Positions 53,312 to 62,545 of a stretch of 64,000 nucleotides of DNA are shown piece after piece; positions within the stretch are counted from its first letter, which is position 1; each line of letters begins with the position of its first letter. Position numbers and translations under genes: made by a program. This DNA is from Palsa-883 sp963847615 (GTDB lineage: Bacteria; Pseudomonadota; Alphaproteobacteria; Acetobacterales; Acetobacteraceae), in contig CAWKAN010000025.1 in NCBI GenBank assembly GCA_963847615.1, positions 62,001 through 126,000 of the forward strand. The letters are read 5' to 3'. Below the pieces are notes generated by a model, which saw only the letters and a program-made list of their open reading frames with translations, made no database searches and was not told where the DNA came from.

Positions 53312-54193
53312 TTATTCCGCGGCGCGGCGCGCTTCCGCCGGGCGGAAGCGGGTACGCAACGTCTCCCAGTCCTCGGCGCCCATCCGGTTGAACGCCTCGC
53401 GCACCGTCATGTCGGGTTGCAGCACCGGGTGGCGATGCTCTGCCCGCAGCGCCGCCAGCGCCGCGTCACAGGCGCCCATCGCCGCCTTGAGCAGCAGGCC
53501 GGGGACGATCGCCAGCTTGTAACCCATCCGCTCGGCCTCGTGCAGGTCGATCTCCGGCGTCTTGCCCTTGCGCACCACGTTCAGCAGGCAGGGGCCGGCG
53601 ACGCGGCGCGGAATTTCCGCCACCTCCTCCATGGTCTGCGCCGCCTCGACGAAGGCCATGTCGGCGCCGGCCTGCAGCGCGGCGTTGGCGCGCGCGATGG
53701 CTTCCTCGAAGCCGGCGACGGCGCGCGAGTCGGTGCGCGCGATGATCAGGAAGTCGGGGTCGCGGCGGGCATAGGCGGCGGCACGGATCTTCGCCAGCCA
53801 ATCCTCGCGCGGCACGATCTCCTTGTCGTCGAGATGGCCGCACCGCTTGGGCGAGACCTGGTCCTCGATATGGATGCCCGATACGCCGCATTGTTCGTAT
53901 TCGCGCACCGTGCGCACCGTGTTCAACTCGTTGCCGTAGCCGGTGTCGGCATCGGCGATCACCGGCACATTGACGGCGCGGACGATGCGCGCGGCATTGC
54001 CAACCATCTCGGTCATCGTCAGCAGGCCGAAATCCGGATAACCGAAGGTGGCGGAGGTGCCGGCGCCGGTCATGTAGATCGCGCCGAAACCGGCCTGCTC
54101 GATCAGCCTTGCGGTGATGCCGTCATAGGCGCCGGGCGCGACGATCATGCCATCGCCTCGCAGCAGCGCGCGCAGCTTGCCTGCTTCGCTCAT
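53312..54193 (-). CDS. Isocitrate lyase/PEP mutase superfamily protein
   Basis: A 293-residue TIM barrel. Motifs: VAPGAYDGITARLIEQAGFG, VPVIADADTGYGNELNTVRT (metal-binding D-x-D), GIHIEDQVSPKRCGHLDDKE (the KRCGH active-site loop with Cys) and IIARTDSRAVAGFEEAIARA. Relatives include methylisocitrate lyase, oxaloacetate decarboxylase and dimethylmalate lyase; the KRCGH loop is typical of the lyases. A C-C lyase in the neighbouring catabolic pathway is likely. Divergent from the FAH-type gene across 180 bases. Confidence 0.87.
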   Translation of the reverse strand: MSEAGKLRALLRGDGMIVAPGAYDGITARLIEQAGFGAIYMTGAGTSATFGYPDFGLLTMTEMVGNAARIVRAVNVPVIADADTGYGNELNTVRTVREYEQCGVSGIHIEDQVSPKRCGHLDDKEIVPREDWLAKIRAAAYARRDPDFLIIARTDSRAVAGFEEAIARANAALQAGADMAFVEAAQTMEEVAEIPRRVAGPCLLNVVRKGKTPEIDLHEAERMGYKLAIVPGLLLKAAMGACDAALAALRAEHRHPVLQPDMTVREAFNRMGAEDWETLRTRFRPAEARRAAE

Positions 54194-54372
54194 GGTGCTT
54201 CCTCCTGGTCGATCCGCCCGAGCCTAGCGGCCGCCGGAGGGACGGTCCACCTCGGCGGTCCCGTCGGCACGTCCTCGCCTGTCCCTGCCGGAGGACATTG
54301 CCGCGCGGTCACGCGCTTGCCGCGACGGGCTTGCCGCCGTATCGATACCATCGACCCGAAGGAGACGATCCA

Positions 54373-55206
54373 ATGAAACTGCTGAGCTTTCGCCGCCCCG
54401 ATGGCACCGCGAGCTGGGGCATCGCCAAAGACACCGGCGTGATCGACCTCGGCGATCGTGCGCCAGCGTTGCGCCATGCGCTGTGGGCAACCGCCTCGCT
54501 GCGGGAGGCGGCCGGCCGCCCGGTCGATTTCGCGCTGGCGGATATTTCCTACCTGCCGCCGATCCCGGATGGCGGGAAAATTCTCTGTGTGGGCCTGAAC
54601 TATATGTCGCACATCAAGGAAGGCGGGCGCGAGCCGCCCGCCAGGCCGATCATCTTCACCCGCTTCGCCAACAGCCAGGTCGGTCACGGCGAGGCAATGA
54701 TCCGACCGAAGATTTCGGAAACCTTCGACTATGAGGGCGAGCTGGCGGTGATCATCGGCACGCGCTGCCGCCATGTCGGCAAGGCCAACGCGGCCGGCGT
54801 GATCGCCGGCTACAGTTGCTACAACGACGGCTCGATCCGCGAATGGCAGCGCCATTCCAGCCAGTTCACCCCGGGCAAGAATTTCTACAAGTCGGGCGCC
54901 TTCGGCCCCTGGATCGTGACGCCGGACGAAGCCGGCGACATCACCAAAGCGAGCTTGATGACGCGGCTGAACGGCGTGGAACGCCAGCACGCCACGGTGG
55001 ACGACCTCTGCTTCGATATCCCGACGCTGATCGAGTACTGCTCGGCCTTCACCGAGCTGGAGGCGGGCGACGTGATCGTCACCGGCACCACCGGCGGCGT
55101 CGGCGCCTACCACAAGCCGCCGCTGTGGATGAAGCCGGGCGACACCATCGAGGTGGAGATCACCGGCGTCGGCGTGCTGCGCAATCCGATCGCGCAGGAA
55201 GACTAG
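54373..55206 (+). CDS. Fumarylacetoacetate hydrolase family protein
   Basis: A 277-residue FAH-fold hydrolase or isomerase. GKILCVGLNYMSHIKEGGRE at 69-88, the metal-binding EGELAVIIGTRCRHVG (E-x-E), YSCYNDGSIREWQRHSSQFT, and the C-terminal GDVIVTGTTGGVGAYHKPPL with MKPGDTIEVEI. This subgroup handles 2-oxo-hept-3-ene-dioates or oxaloacetate in aromatic breakdown. GGAGACG precedes the ATG at 54373. It starts an apparent four-gene operon (FAH, ligase, hydratase, MmgE/PrpD). Confidence 0.88.
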   Translation: MKLLSFRRPDGTASWGIAKDTGVIDLGDRAPALRHALWATASLREAAGRPVDFALADISYLPPIPDGGKILCVGLNYMSHIKEGGREPPARPIIFTRFANSQVGHGEAMIRPKISETFDYEGELAVIIGTRCRHVGKANAAGVIAGYSCYNDGSIREWQRHSSQFTPGKNFYKSGAFGPWIVTPDEAGDITKASLMTRLNGVERQHATVDDLCFDIPTLIEYCSAFTELEAGDVIVTGTTGGVGAYHKPPLWMKPGDTIEVEITGVGVLRNPIAQED

Positions 55207-56733
55207 ATGGCGGAGGCGATCCCCTGGGGCAGCGACCTCGCCGCGGTGGCCGACGAATTCGGGCCACTGCCGGCGGTGCATGACGGCGTCCGGGGGATCG
55301 ATTTCGCCACGCTGGCCGGCCGCGCGGCGCGGCTGGCGTTGCTGCTGCGCGATCGCGGGGCGCGGCCGGGCGAGGTGATCGCCAGCAGCCTGCGCAACTC
55401 GATCGAGGCGGTGTGGGTGGCGATGGCGCTGCGCCTGGCCGGGGCCTGCGAGACGCCGCTGAACGCGGGATATACGGAGGCGGAACGACGTCACTGCCTG
55501 GCGCTGTCGGGCGCGCGGCTGGTGGTGACGACCGCGGCGCAGGCGGCAGCGTTCGCCGCACTCGACTGCGCAACGATCTCGATCGAGGACCTGGACACGG
55601 CGCCGGGCGATCCCGCCGCGTTGCCGCCGGTGCCGGCCGACGCGTGGGGGCGCATCAACTTCACCTCCGGCACCACCGGCAAGCCGAAGGCGATCGTCAG
55701 CACGCATGCCGCGCGCTGGATCGCCAACATCCTGCAACGCGCCAGCTTCGCGCACATGCCGGGGCCGGGCAGCGCGGTGCTGCTGATGACGCCGTTCGTG
55801 CACGGCGCCGGGCTGCTCACCCAGGCGTTCCACGATCGCGGCGCCAGGGTCGTGCTGCTGGACGGCGTGGACATCCCGGCGGTGCGCCGCGCGCTGGCCG
55901 ACGGCGTCGATCACATCTTCGCGCCCCCCACGGTGCTGGCCAAGCTGGTCGGCGCCTTCGAGGGCGAACGGATCGACGGGATTCGCTGCGTGTTCTGCGG
56001 CACCGCGCCGCTGCTGGCCTCGCTCTACGCCAAGGCCAAAGCGGTGTTCGGCCCGGTGGTGCGGGTGACCTACGGCAAGTCGGAGATCGTCAATCCGATC
56101 ACCGTGCTGTCGCCGCGCGAGACCGACGCCTATTACGCCGAACCGCCGGACGGGGACGGCGTGTGCGTCGGCTTCCCCGGCAGCGGCGTCGAGATCGAGA
56201 TCCGTGACGAACGCGGCACGAAACTCGGCCGCGACGGCGTGGGCGAGGTGTTCCTGCGCGGCCGGCACATGTATTGCGGCCATATCGACGCGACGGGGTT
56301 TCATCCGCTGCCCGACGACGGATTCCACGACACCGGCGATCTCGGGCGGATCGATGCGCGTGGCCGGCTGCACCTGGTCGGGCGCCTGGCCGACGTGATC
56401 AAGTCGGGCGGCTACAAGATCCATCCCGACGAGATCGAGCGGGCGCTGGCCGGCACCGCCGGGGCCGCGGCGGTGGCGATCGTCACGCTGCCCTCGGAAT
56501 ACTGGGGCGAGATCATCGTCGCAGTGGCGGAAACCGCCGATCCGACCTGGGTCGATCGCGCCCGCGCGGCGGTGGCGCAGCTCGCCCGCTACAAGCATCC
56601 GCGCGCCTACCTGAGCCTGCCGGAACTGGCGCGCAATCCGCAGGGCAAGATCATGCGACGCACGATTCGCGCGGCGCTGCTGGCAAGCTATCGCGTCAAT
56701 GACGGCCCCTACCCCACCCTTGAGCAACGCTGA
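55207..56733 (+). CDS. Class I adenylate-forming enzyme (acyl-CoA ligase)
   Basis: A 508-residue AMP-binding enzyme. P-loop INFTSGTTGKPKAIVSTHAA near 153-172, the A5-like VTYGKSEIVNP, the A7 region DDGFHDTGDLGRIDARGRLH with the catalytic Asp, the hinge LVGRLADVIKSGGYKIHPDE and the A10 Lys in NPQGKIMRR. It would activate an organic acid as acyl-AMP and then acyl-CoA. The start codon follows the previous stop with no gap, so translation is coupled. The acid is unknown, but the following hydratase implies CoA-ester breakdown. Confidence 0.9.
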   Translation: MAEAIPWGSDLAAVADEFGPLPAVHDGVRGIDFATLAGRAARLALLLRDRGARPGEVIASSLRNSIEAVWVAMALRLAGACETPLNAGYTEAERRHCLALSGARLVVTTAAQAAAFAALDCATISIEDLDTAPGDPAALPPVPADAWGRINFTSGTTGKPKAIVSTHAARWIANILQRASFAHMPGPGSAVLLMTPFVHGAGLLTQAFHDRGARVVLLDGVDIPAVRRALADGVDHIFAPPTVLAKLVGAFEGERIDGIRCVFCGTAPLLASLYAKAKAVFGPVVRVTYGKSEIVNPITVLSPRETDAYYAEPPDGDGVCVGFPGSGVEIEIRDERGTKLGRDGVGEVFLRGRHMYCGHIDATGFHPLPDDGFHDTGDLGRIDARGRLHLVGRLADVIKSGGYKIHPDEIERALAGTAGAAAVAIVTLPSEYWGEIIVAVAETADPTWVDRARAAVAQLARYKHPRAYLSLPELARNPQGKIMRRTIRAALLASYRVNDGPYPTLEQR

Positions 56734-56734
56734 G

Positions 56735-57526
56735 ATGAACAGTTACGCAACCATCCTGACCGAGATGATCGGCGAGCACCTGCTGAAGGTGACGCTGAAC
56801 CGCCCGGAGGTGGGCAACGCCAAGAACACGCGGATGGGGCTCGACCTGCTCGATCTGTGGACGCGGCTGATCGACGACCCCGGGAAGGTGCGCTGCATCG
56901 TGCTGACCGGCGCCGGCGACCGCATCTTCTGCGCCGGCGGCGACCTGAAGCAGCGCAAGGGCATGTCGCCGAAAGACTGGCAGCACCAGCACGAGATTTT
57001 CGAGCGCGGCCGCGACGCGCTGCTGGAGCTGCCGGTGCCGGTGATCGCCGCGGTCAACGGTCACGCCTATGCCGGCGGGCTGGAAACCGTGCTGGTCTGC
57101 GACTTCGCCTATGCCGTGCGCGGCGCGCGGTTCGCGCTGACCGAGGTGACGCTCGGCATCATGCCCGGCGGCGGCGGCACGCAGACCCTGGCGCGCGTGG
57201 TGGGCGAGCGGCGCGCCAAGGAGATCATCCTGACCGGCCGGCCGTTCTCCGCCGAGCAGGCGCTGGACTGGGGCGTGATCAACCGGATCAGCGAACCCGG
57301 CGCGCTGATAGCCGACGTGTTCGCCACCGCGCAGACGATCTGCGACAATGCACCGCTGTCGGTGCGCCAGGCCAAGAAGTCGATCCATCACGGCTTGCAG
57401 ATGGACCTGAAGCGCGGCCTGATGTTCGAGATCGAGGCGTATAACCGCCTGGTGGACACCGAAGACCGGCGCGAGGGCGTGCTGGCGTTCAACGAACGGC
57501 GCAAGCCCAATTTCAAGGGACGCTGA
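56735..57526 (+). CDS. Enoyl-CoA hydratase/isomerase family protein
   Basis: A 263-residue crotonase-fold enzyme. CoA-binding and oxyanion motifs: CIVLTGAGDRIFCAGGDLKQ, PVIAAVNGHAYAGGLETVLV and TEVTLGIMPGGGGTQTLARV, with the second catalytic Glu position present in LTEVTLG. An alternative ATG at 56699 would add 12 residues inside the ligase gene. It is the third gene of the catabolic operon. The reaction is probably hydration or hydrolysis of the CoA ester made by the ligase. Confidence 0.88.
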   Translation: MNSYATILTEMIGEHLLKVTLNRPEVGNAKNTRMGLDLLDLWTRLIDDPGKVRCIVLTGAGDRIFCAGGDLKQRKGMSPKDWQHQHEIFERGRDALLELPVPVIAAVNGHAYAGGLETVLVCDFAYAVRGARFALTEVTLGIMPGGGGTQTLARVVGERRAKEIILTGRPFSAEQALDWGVINRISEPGALIADVFATAQTICDNAPLSVRQAKKSIHHGLQMDLKRGLMFEIEAYNRLVDTEDRREGVLAFNERRKPNFKGR

Positions 57527-57608
57527 CGACCCAGCCGCCAACGACACCGCCGCCGCCAACAACCGGGGCCGCCAACGATCGGCGGCCGCGCAGGAAAAGG
57601 AAAACGTC

Positions 57609-58949
57609 ATGCCATTGACCAAGGCACTCGGTCAGTTTGTTGCCGACCTGTCGCCGAACCGGCTGCCGGAGGAGGCGGTGCGGATCGCCCAGCTCGGCTT
57701 CATCGACTGCATCGGCACGATGATCGCCGGGCGCAACGAGGACTGCGTGAAGATCCTCCGCCAGGTGCTGGACCCGGGCGACGGGCCGGCCACCCTGGTG
57801 TTCAGCAAGGACAAAAGCCCGGCGCCGGAAGCCGCCTGGATCAACGGCGTCGCGGCGCATGCGCTGGACTATGACGACGTGGCATTGCGCGGGCACCCCT
57901 CCACCGTGCTGGTGCCGGCGATCCTGGCCGAGGCCGAGGCGCTTGGCTCGTCCGGGGCCGACATGATCGTCGCCTATGTCGCCGGCTATGAGACCTGGGC
58001 GGAGCTGTTCCGCCGCGACAACGGGCTGCTGCACAAGAAGGGCTGGCACCCGACCGGCCTGTACGGCGCGGTCGGCGCCGCGGCGGCCTGCGCCTCGCTG
58101 CGCCGGCTGGACGCGGACAAGGCGGCGCAGGCGATCGCGCTGGGCGCCTCGCAGAGCGCCGGGCTGATGTCGAATTTCGGCACCATGACGAAACCGTTCC
58201 ATGCCGGGCGCGCGGCGCATGCCGGCATCATGGCGGCGCGCCTGGCTGACGCCGGGTTCACCGCGAACACCGACGCGCTGGAGCATCCGCAGGGGTTCCT
58301 CAATGCGATCTCCCCCGAGGGCAATCCCGATCGCACCAGCGAGCCGAAGCTGGGCGAGACCTGGGCGATCCTGACGCAGGGCCTCGGGATCAAGAAATAT
58401 CCCACCTGCTACTGCACCCATCGCGCGATCGACTGCATGCTGGACCTGGTGGCGGCGCATCCGGTGAAGCCGGACGAGGTGAAGAAGATCACCGTCAACA
58501 TCAGCGATTATTTCGCCACCGTGCTGCGCAACCACACGCCGCAGACCGGGCTGGCCGCGAAGTTCAGCCTGGAGTTCGCGATGGCGAGCGGCGTGGTGGC
58601 CAGGCGCGTCGGCCTGCGCGAGCTGACCGACGGGTTCGTGCAGCGCGCGGACATCCAGAGCCTGATGCAGCGCGTCGAGATCGTCACCACGGCGGAGTAC
58701 GACGAGGAGATGCCGGGTGCCGCGCCGGCGGATTCCGTCACGGTCGAGCTGGCCTCCGGTCGGGTGATCGAGGGGGCGCCGGTCAGGCGTGCCACCGGGC
58801 ACGCGACACGCCCGCTGACCGAGGCGCAGGTCTACGACAAGTTCGCCGATTGCCTGGATGTGGGCGGGTCGGAGATTCCGGCGGAGACGCTGTTCGCGCG
58901 GCTGAAGGCGATCCAGTCGATGTCGGCGCGGGCCCTGACGGCGGCGTAA
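57609..58949 (+). CDS. MmgE/PrpD family protein
   Basis: A 446-residue protein. GFIDCIGTMIAGRNEDCVKI, NGVAAHALDYDDVALRGHPS (the family HALDYDD motif), GCASLRRLDADKAAQAIALG-like segments, LMSNFGTMTKPFHAGRAAHA and KKYPTCYCTHRAIDCMLDLV. Known members are 2-methylcitrate dehydratase and cis-aconitate decarboxylase; many are uncharacterised. A GGAAAA site precedes the ATG. It is the last gene of the operon and ends just before a strong hairpin shared with the convergent CoA transferase. Confidence 0.9.
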   Translation: MPLTKALGQFVADLSPNRLPEEAVRIAQLGFIDCIGTMIAGRNEDCVKILRQVLDPGDGPATLVFSKDKSPAPEAAWINGVAAHALDYDDVALRGHPSTVLVPAILAEAEALGSSGADMIVAYVAGYETWAELFRRDNGLLHKKGWHPTGLYGAVGAAAACASLRRLDADKAAQAIALGASQSAGLMSNFGTMTKPFHAGRAAHAGIMAARLADAGFTANTDALEHPQGFLNAISPEGNPDRTSEPKLGETWAILTQGLGIKKYPTCYCTHRAIDCMLDLVAAHPVKPDEVKKITVNISDYFATVLRNHTPQTGLAAKFSLEFAMASGVVARRVGLRELTDGFVQRADIQSLMQRVEIVTTAEYDEEMPGAAPADSVTVELASGRVIEGAPVRRATGHATRPLTEAQVYDKFADCLDVGGSEIPAETLFARLKAIQSMSARALTAA

Positions 58950-58956
58950 GACACGT

Positions 58957-60261
58957 TTACCTCTCCCGCTCTTCGCGGGCTTGGGCCGCGAAGAGCGGCC
59001 CAAGCCCGCGAAGAGCGGGAGAGGTATGCTCGCGCGCCGCACCGCTCGCGACCAGCGCATCGATCTCCACCGCGCTGTATCCCGCCTCGCCCAGCACCGC
59101 CCGCGTGTCCCAGCCGATCGGGCGCGCGGGGGGGCCGGGGTCCGCCGCCGCGCCGTCTTCCAGGATGGTCGGGCGGATGGTGCGGATCGCGCCCTCCTGA
59201 TCGTGCGCCTGCTCGCGCAGCAGGCCGACCGCGCGCAGCTGCGGGTCATCGATCAGCGCCTCCAGCGTGTGGCAGGGCGCGGCGGGCACGTCGGCCGCGG
59301 CGAACGCCGCCACCCAATGCGCGCTCGGCTGGCCCTGCAGCGCCGCACGGCGCAGCGCCATCCATTCGGTGACGTTGCGGAACCGGGCGGTGACGCTGCA
59401 AAAGCGCGGGTCCTCGATCAGCTCGGCCCGGCCGATCGCCGTCAGGAAGCCGCGCACCTGCGCATCGGTGTTGGCGGTGACGGTCATCCAGCCGTCCGCC
59501 GTCTCGATCAACTGGTTGTTCGGCTCCAGGATGCGGGCATCGCCGGGCGGGCCGAGCGGCGGGGAAAAACTGGCCGGGCCCAGATGCTCCTTCAGCACGA
59601 AGGCGGCGATGGTCTCCTGCATCGGCACCTCGATCGCCGCGCCCTGGCCGGTGCGTTCGCGGCGGAACAGGGCGGCCATGATGGCGCCGGCGGTGATTTC
59701 GCCGGTGACATGGTCGCACATCACCAGCGGCACGTAGCGCGGCACGCCGTCGCGGCGGATGAACAGCCCGGCCACGCCGCCAACCGACTGGATCACCGTG
59801 TCGTAGGCGGGCCGACCGCGATACGGCCCGCCCGGGCCGAAGCCGGTGATGGCGCAATGGATCAGCCGCGGCCGCGTCGCGCGGGTGCTTTCGGCATCCA
59901 GCCCCAGCCGCGCCAGCGCCTCGGGCCGGATGTTGGAGACCAGCACGTCGCAGCCGTCCAGGATGCGCAGCACCGCCGCCCGCGCCGCCTGCTGCTTCAG
60001 GTCCAGGCAGATCGCCCGCTTGTTGCGGTTGAACGCCAGGTATTTGCCGGAGTGCTGGCCGCTCGGCGAGGGGCCGCCGAGGGTGCGCAGCACGTCGCCC
60101 TCCGGCGCCTCCAGCTTGATCACCTCGGCGCCGTAGTCCGCCAGCCGCAGCGTACACGACGGCCCGACGACCACGGTGGTGAGATCCAGGATGCGAATCC
60201 CGGCAAGCGGTCTAGCTGGCTGTTGTCCCACCGATGTTGCCCTTCTCGCCTTACACGGCAT
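58957..60261 (-). CDS. CaiB/BaiF-type family III CoA transferase
   Basis: A 434-residue enzyme from the ATG at 60261; an upstream extension is low-complexity repeat sequence and not used. Conserved: PLAGIRILDLTTVVVGPSCT, RLADYGAEVIKLEAPEGDVL, NRNKRAICLDLKQQAARAAV, the catalytic Asp region RGRPAYDTVIQSVGGVAGLF, and GQGAAIEVPMQETIAAFVLK. It moves CoA between organic acids and probably feeds the same pathway as the ligase and hydratase. The C-terminus is partly encoded by the terminator palindrome. Confidence 0.9.
   Translation of the reverse strand: MPCKARRATSVGQQPARPLAGIRILDLTTVVVGPSCTLRLADYGAEVIKLEAPEGDVLRTLGGPSPSGQHSGKYLAFNRNKRAICLDLKQQAARAAVLRILDGCDVLVSNIRPEALARLGLDAESTRATRPRLIHCAITGFGPGGPYRGRPAYDTVIQSVGGVAGLFIRRDGVPRYVPLVMCDHVTGEITAGAIMAALFRRERTGQGAAIEVPMQETIAAFVLKEHLGPASFSPPLGPPGDARILEPNNQLIETADGWMTVTANTDAQVRGFLTAIGRAELIEDPRFCSVTARFRNVTEWMALRRAALQGQPSAHWVAAFAAADVPAAPCHTLEALIDDPQLRAVGLLREQAHDQEGAIRTIRPTILEDGAAADPGPPARPIGWDTRAVLGEAGYSAVEIDALVASGAAREHTSPALRGLGPLFAAQAREERER
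58959..59025. terminator. Perfect 29-base stem, bidirectional terminator
   Basis: ACCTCTCCCGCTCTTCGCGG (continuing GCTTGGGCC) pairs with its exact complement up to 59025 around a short loop. It lies at the end of the MmgE/PrpD gene and encodes the last residues of the CoA transferase (GLGPLFAAQAREERER). Confidence 0.8.
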
Positions 60262-60604
60262 CACAGCGACTTGCTTGGCGGCGGGGCCGGGGTCAAGACC
60301 CGCAGCCCCGAAGGGGGTTGGGCCGCGAAGCGGACCAACCGTGGCGCGAGGTCTTGAGGCCGGCCCGGCCGCCAGGCACACTCGGACGGAAGTGCGGCAA
60401 CGCCCACCTACCGGCACAAGGCCGCTAGCCCGATCTTCTCATCCCAACGACCCGATTGGCTGACCGATCGGCGGGCGTTGGCCGTCGGTATAGGTCTTGG
60501 TCTGGCGCGCGGTCGCCCCACCAACCCCGCGGGCGATGCCAGCGGTACCTTCAGGCACGACAATGCCCGTCGCCATCATCCCGCGACGGTGCGAGAAATC
60601 CCGG
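60262..60604. other. Intergenic with an inverted repeat
   Basis: About 340 bases. GCTTGGCGGCGGGGCCGGGG (60272) and GAGGCCGGCCCGGCCGCCAG (60356) face each other, enclosing a smaller hairpin (GGTTGG...CCAACC, about 60316-60339). The second arm, continuing GCACACTCGG, recurs at 61977-62010. No gene is supported. Confidence 0.55.
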
Positions 60605-61778
60605 CTAGAACTCAAACTCGGGCCCGTCGACATAGCGGAATCGCTCCAGCGCATCCGCGCGCAACGTGAAGCCGAGGCCCGCCCGGCCAGGGGCATGCAC
60701 CGTGCCGTCCGGGCGGATGTCGAACGGCTCGTTGAACAGGTCCCACATCATCGGCATGTAGCCCTGCGTCACCTCGAGGATGTGGCAGTTCTGTGCCGCC
60801 ATCGCAACGTGAATGCTCGCCGCAAACAGCACCCCACTGCCCCAGGCGTGCGGTGCGAGACGCACACCGTGCGCCGAGGTCAGCGCCGCAATGCGCCGGA
60901 TCTCCGTCATGCCGCCCGCGCGGGCAACGTCCGGCTGCGCGATATCGAGAGCACGGCGCTCAAGCAGGTCCTGGAAGTCGAACCGCGTGAACTCGCGCTC
61001 GCCCGAGGCGATGGGGATGGTCGTCGAACGGCGCACCTCCGCCTGACCGGCGTGATCGTCCGGCGACACCGGCTCCTCGAACCAGGCGATGTCGTAGGGC
61101 TCAAGCTCCCTGGCGAGCTTGATGGCGGTCGCCACCTCCAGCGAGCCGTGCGCGTCGACCATCAGCTCGACGTTGGGGCCGATCCCCGCGGCGGGCCGCC
61201 TTCACCCGGCGCACGCAGTTGGCGATCGAGAAGCCGTCGCGGCCGACCACGCGCATCTTCACCGCGGTGAAGCCCTTGGCGGCATAGCCCGCGAGTTCCG
61301 CCTCGGCCTCGTCGCCCGGCGCCCAGCCGCCGCTGGCATAGCCGCGGACCGAGCTGCGCGCCGCGCCGAGCGCCTGGTAGAGCGGAATGCCGAGCGCCTG
61401 CGCCTTGACGTCCCACACCGCGATGTCGACGCCGGCAATCGCCTCCATGACGACGCCCCGGCGGCGGCTTTCATCGGCCTGGGTCACGCCACGCTCGAGC
61501 GCCGGCCTGCTGCGCGAGCCGTTGTACATCTTCTCGTAGATGCGCTCGGAGAACAGCGGGTCTTCGCCGACGCATTCCGCCGCGAGCTCGTGCTCGATGA
61601 TCGCCGCCACGATCGGCGGCGTGCCGAGCGCCGCGCCGATGCCGGTGAGCCCGTTGTCGGTCTCGACGCGAATGAGCGTCGCGTCGCTCTTGACCTTTGT
61701 TCCGAGGTCGGTGCGATGACGGTGTTCCGGCGGCACCAGTGCCGACATTGGAATGGCAGACACGCTGACAATTTTCAT
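60605..61778 (-). CDS. Enolase-superfamily (mandelate racemase/muconate lactonizing) protein, frameshifted in this sequence
   Basis: From ATG 61778 (MKIVSVSAIPMSALVPPEHR) the N-terminal capping domain leads into the barrel: VMEAIAGVDIAVWDVKAQAL, GFTAVKMRVVGRDG (KxR catalytic motif) and RRVKAAR. One extra C near 61190 shifts the frame; removing it gives AGIGPNVELMVDAHGSLEVA, with metal ligand Asp, then WFEEPVSPDDHAG (Glu), IASGERE (Glu) and the His in RLAPHAWGSG. The product is about 390 residues, normal length. KxR plus a C-terminal His fits a sugar-acid dehydratase. It may serve the same catabolic island. Confidence 0.88.
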
Positions 61779-62052
61779 GGGCTGGTTTTTCCCTGGCCGG
61801 CGGGTCGTCGCACCCAACTCGATCCGATATTCCCCATACCGGGCGAGCTGTCCGCCCGGCTCGCAGCCAGCCTAACCGCCGATCCCGGCACAGGACAACA
61901 GCCGGAGCGACGCAGCGCCCACCGCTGGCACCCTGGCCGGAGCTTCGACCCGGCCCGGAACCGACCCGCGCGGGGGGTTGAGGCCGGCCCGGCCGCCAAG
62001 CACACTCGGCCCGCCGCGCGGCAGCAGCCGAACGCACCCAAGGACGCCAGCC
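61779..62052. other. Intergenic with a dispersed repeat copy
   Basis: About 270 bases; GTTGAGGCCGGCCCGGCCGC followed by CAAGCACACTCGG (61976-62010) repeats 60353-60385. Nothing else was recognised; no SAM riboswitch was seen ahead of the metY region. Confidence 0.5.
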
Positions 62053-62545
62053 ATGCCCGCGATCGAACCGATCCCCTACCCGGACGCCAAGCTGCGCCGC
62101 ATCCTGTCCACGCGTGCGCACCATCGCCCTGGTCGGTGCGTCATCGAACTGGAACCGCCCCAGCTACTTCGTGATGAAATACCTGCAGGGCAAAGGCTAC
62201 CGCGTCATCCCGGTCAATCCCGGCCTGGCCGGCAAGGAGCTGCTGGGCGAGCGCGTCTACGCCTCCCTGCGCGACATCCCCGAGCCGATCGACATGGTCG
62301 ACGTGTTCCGCGCCTCCGACCAGGTCGCCCAGGATCGTCGACGACGCCATCGCCATCGGCGCCAAGGTGGTGTGGATGCAGCTCGGCGTGCGCCACGACG
62401 CCGCCGGCGCCAAGGCCGAAGCCGCCGGGCTCGAAGTGGTGATGAACCGCTGCCCGAAGATCGAATTCGGCCGGCTCGGCGGCGAACTGTCCTGGAGCGG
62501 CGTCAACTCCGGCCTGATCCACAACCGTGCGCCGCAGGCCGCCGA
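62053..62545 (+). CDS. CoA-binding domain protein, frameshifted twice in this sequence
   Basis: A YccU-type small Rossmann protein, about 160 residues when repaired. ATG 62053 follows AGGA. Removing one extra C near 62112 joins KLRRILSTVRTIALVGASSN (GxGASxNxxRxS motif) with WNRPSYFVMKYLQGKGYRVI; removing one extra G near 62330 joins DQVAQIVDDAIAIGAKVVWM then QLGVRHDAAGAKAEAAGLEV. The end (GVNSGLIHNRAP) is clear but the stop codon is not, because sequence around 62540 also seems disturbed. It binds CoA and is often next to O-acetylhomoserine sulfhydrylase, as here. The precise role is unknown. Confidence 0.8.

Noticed and set aside
61779..62052. SAM riboswitch upstream of the metY region
   Set aside because: No conserved SAM-I or SAM-II core could be traced in this stretch.
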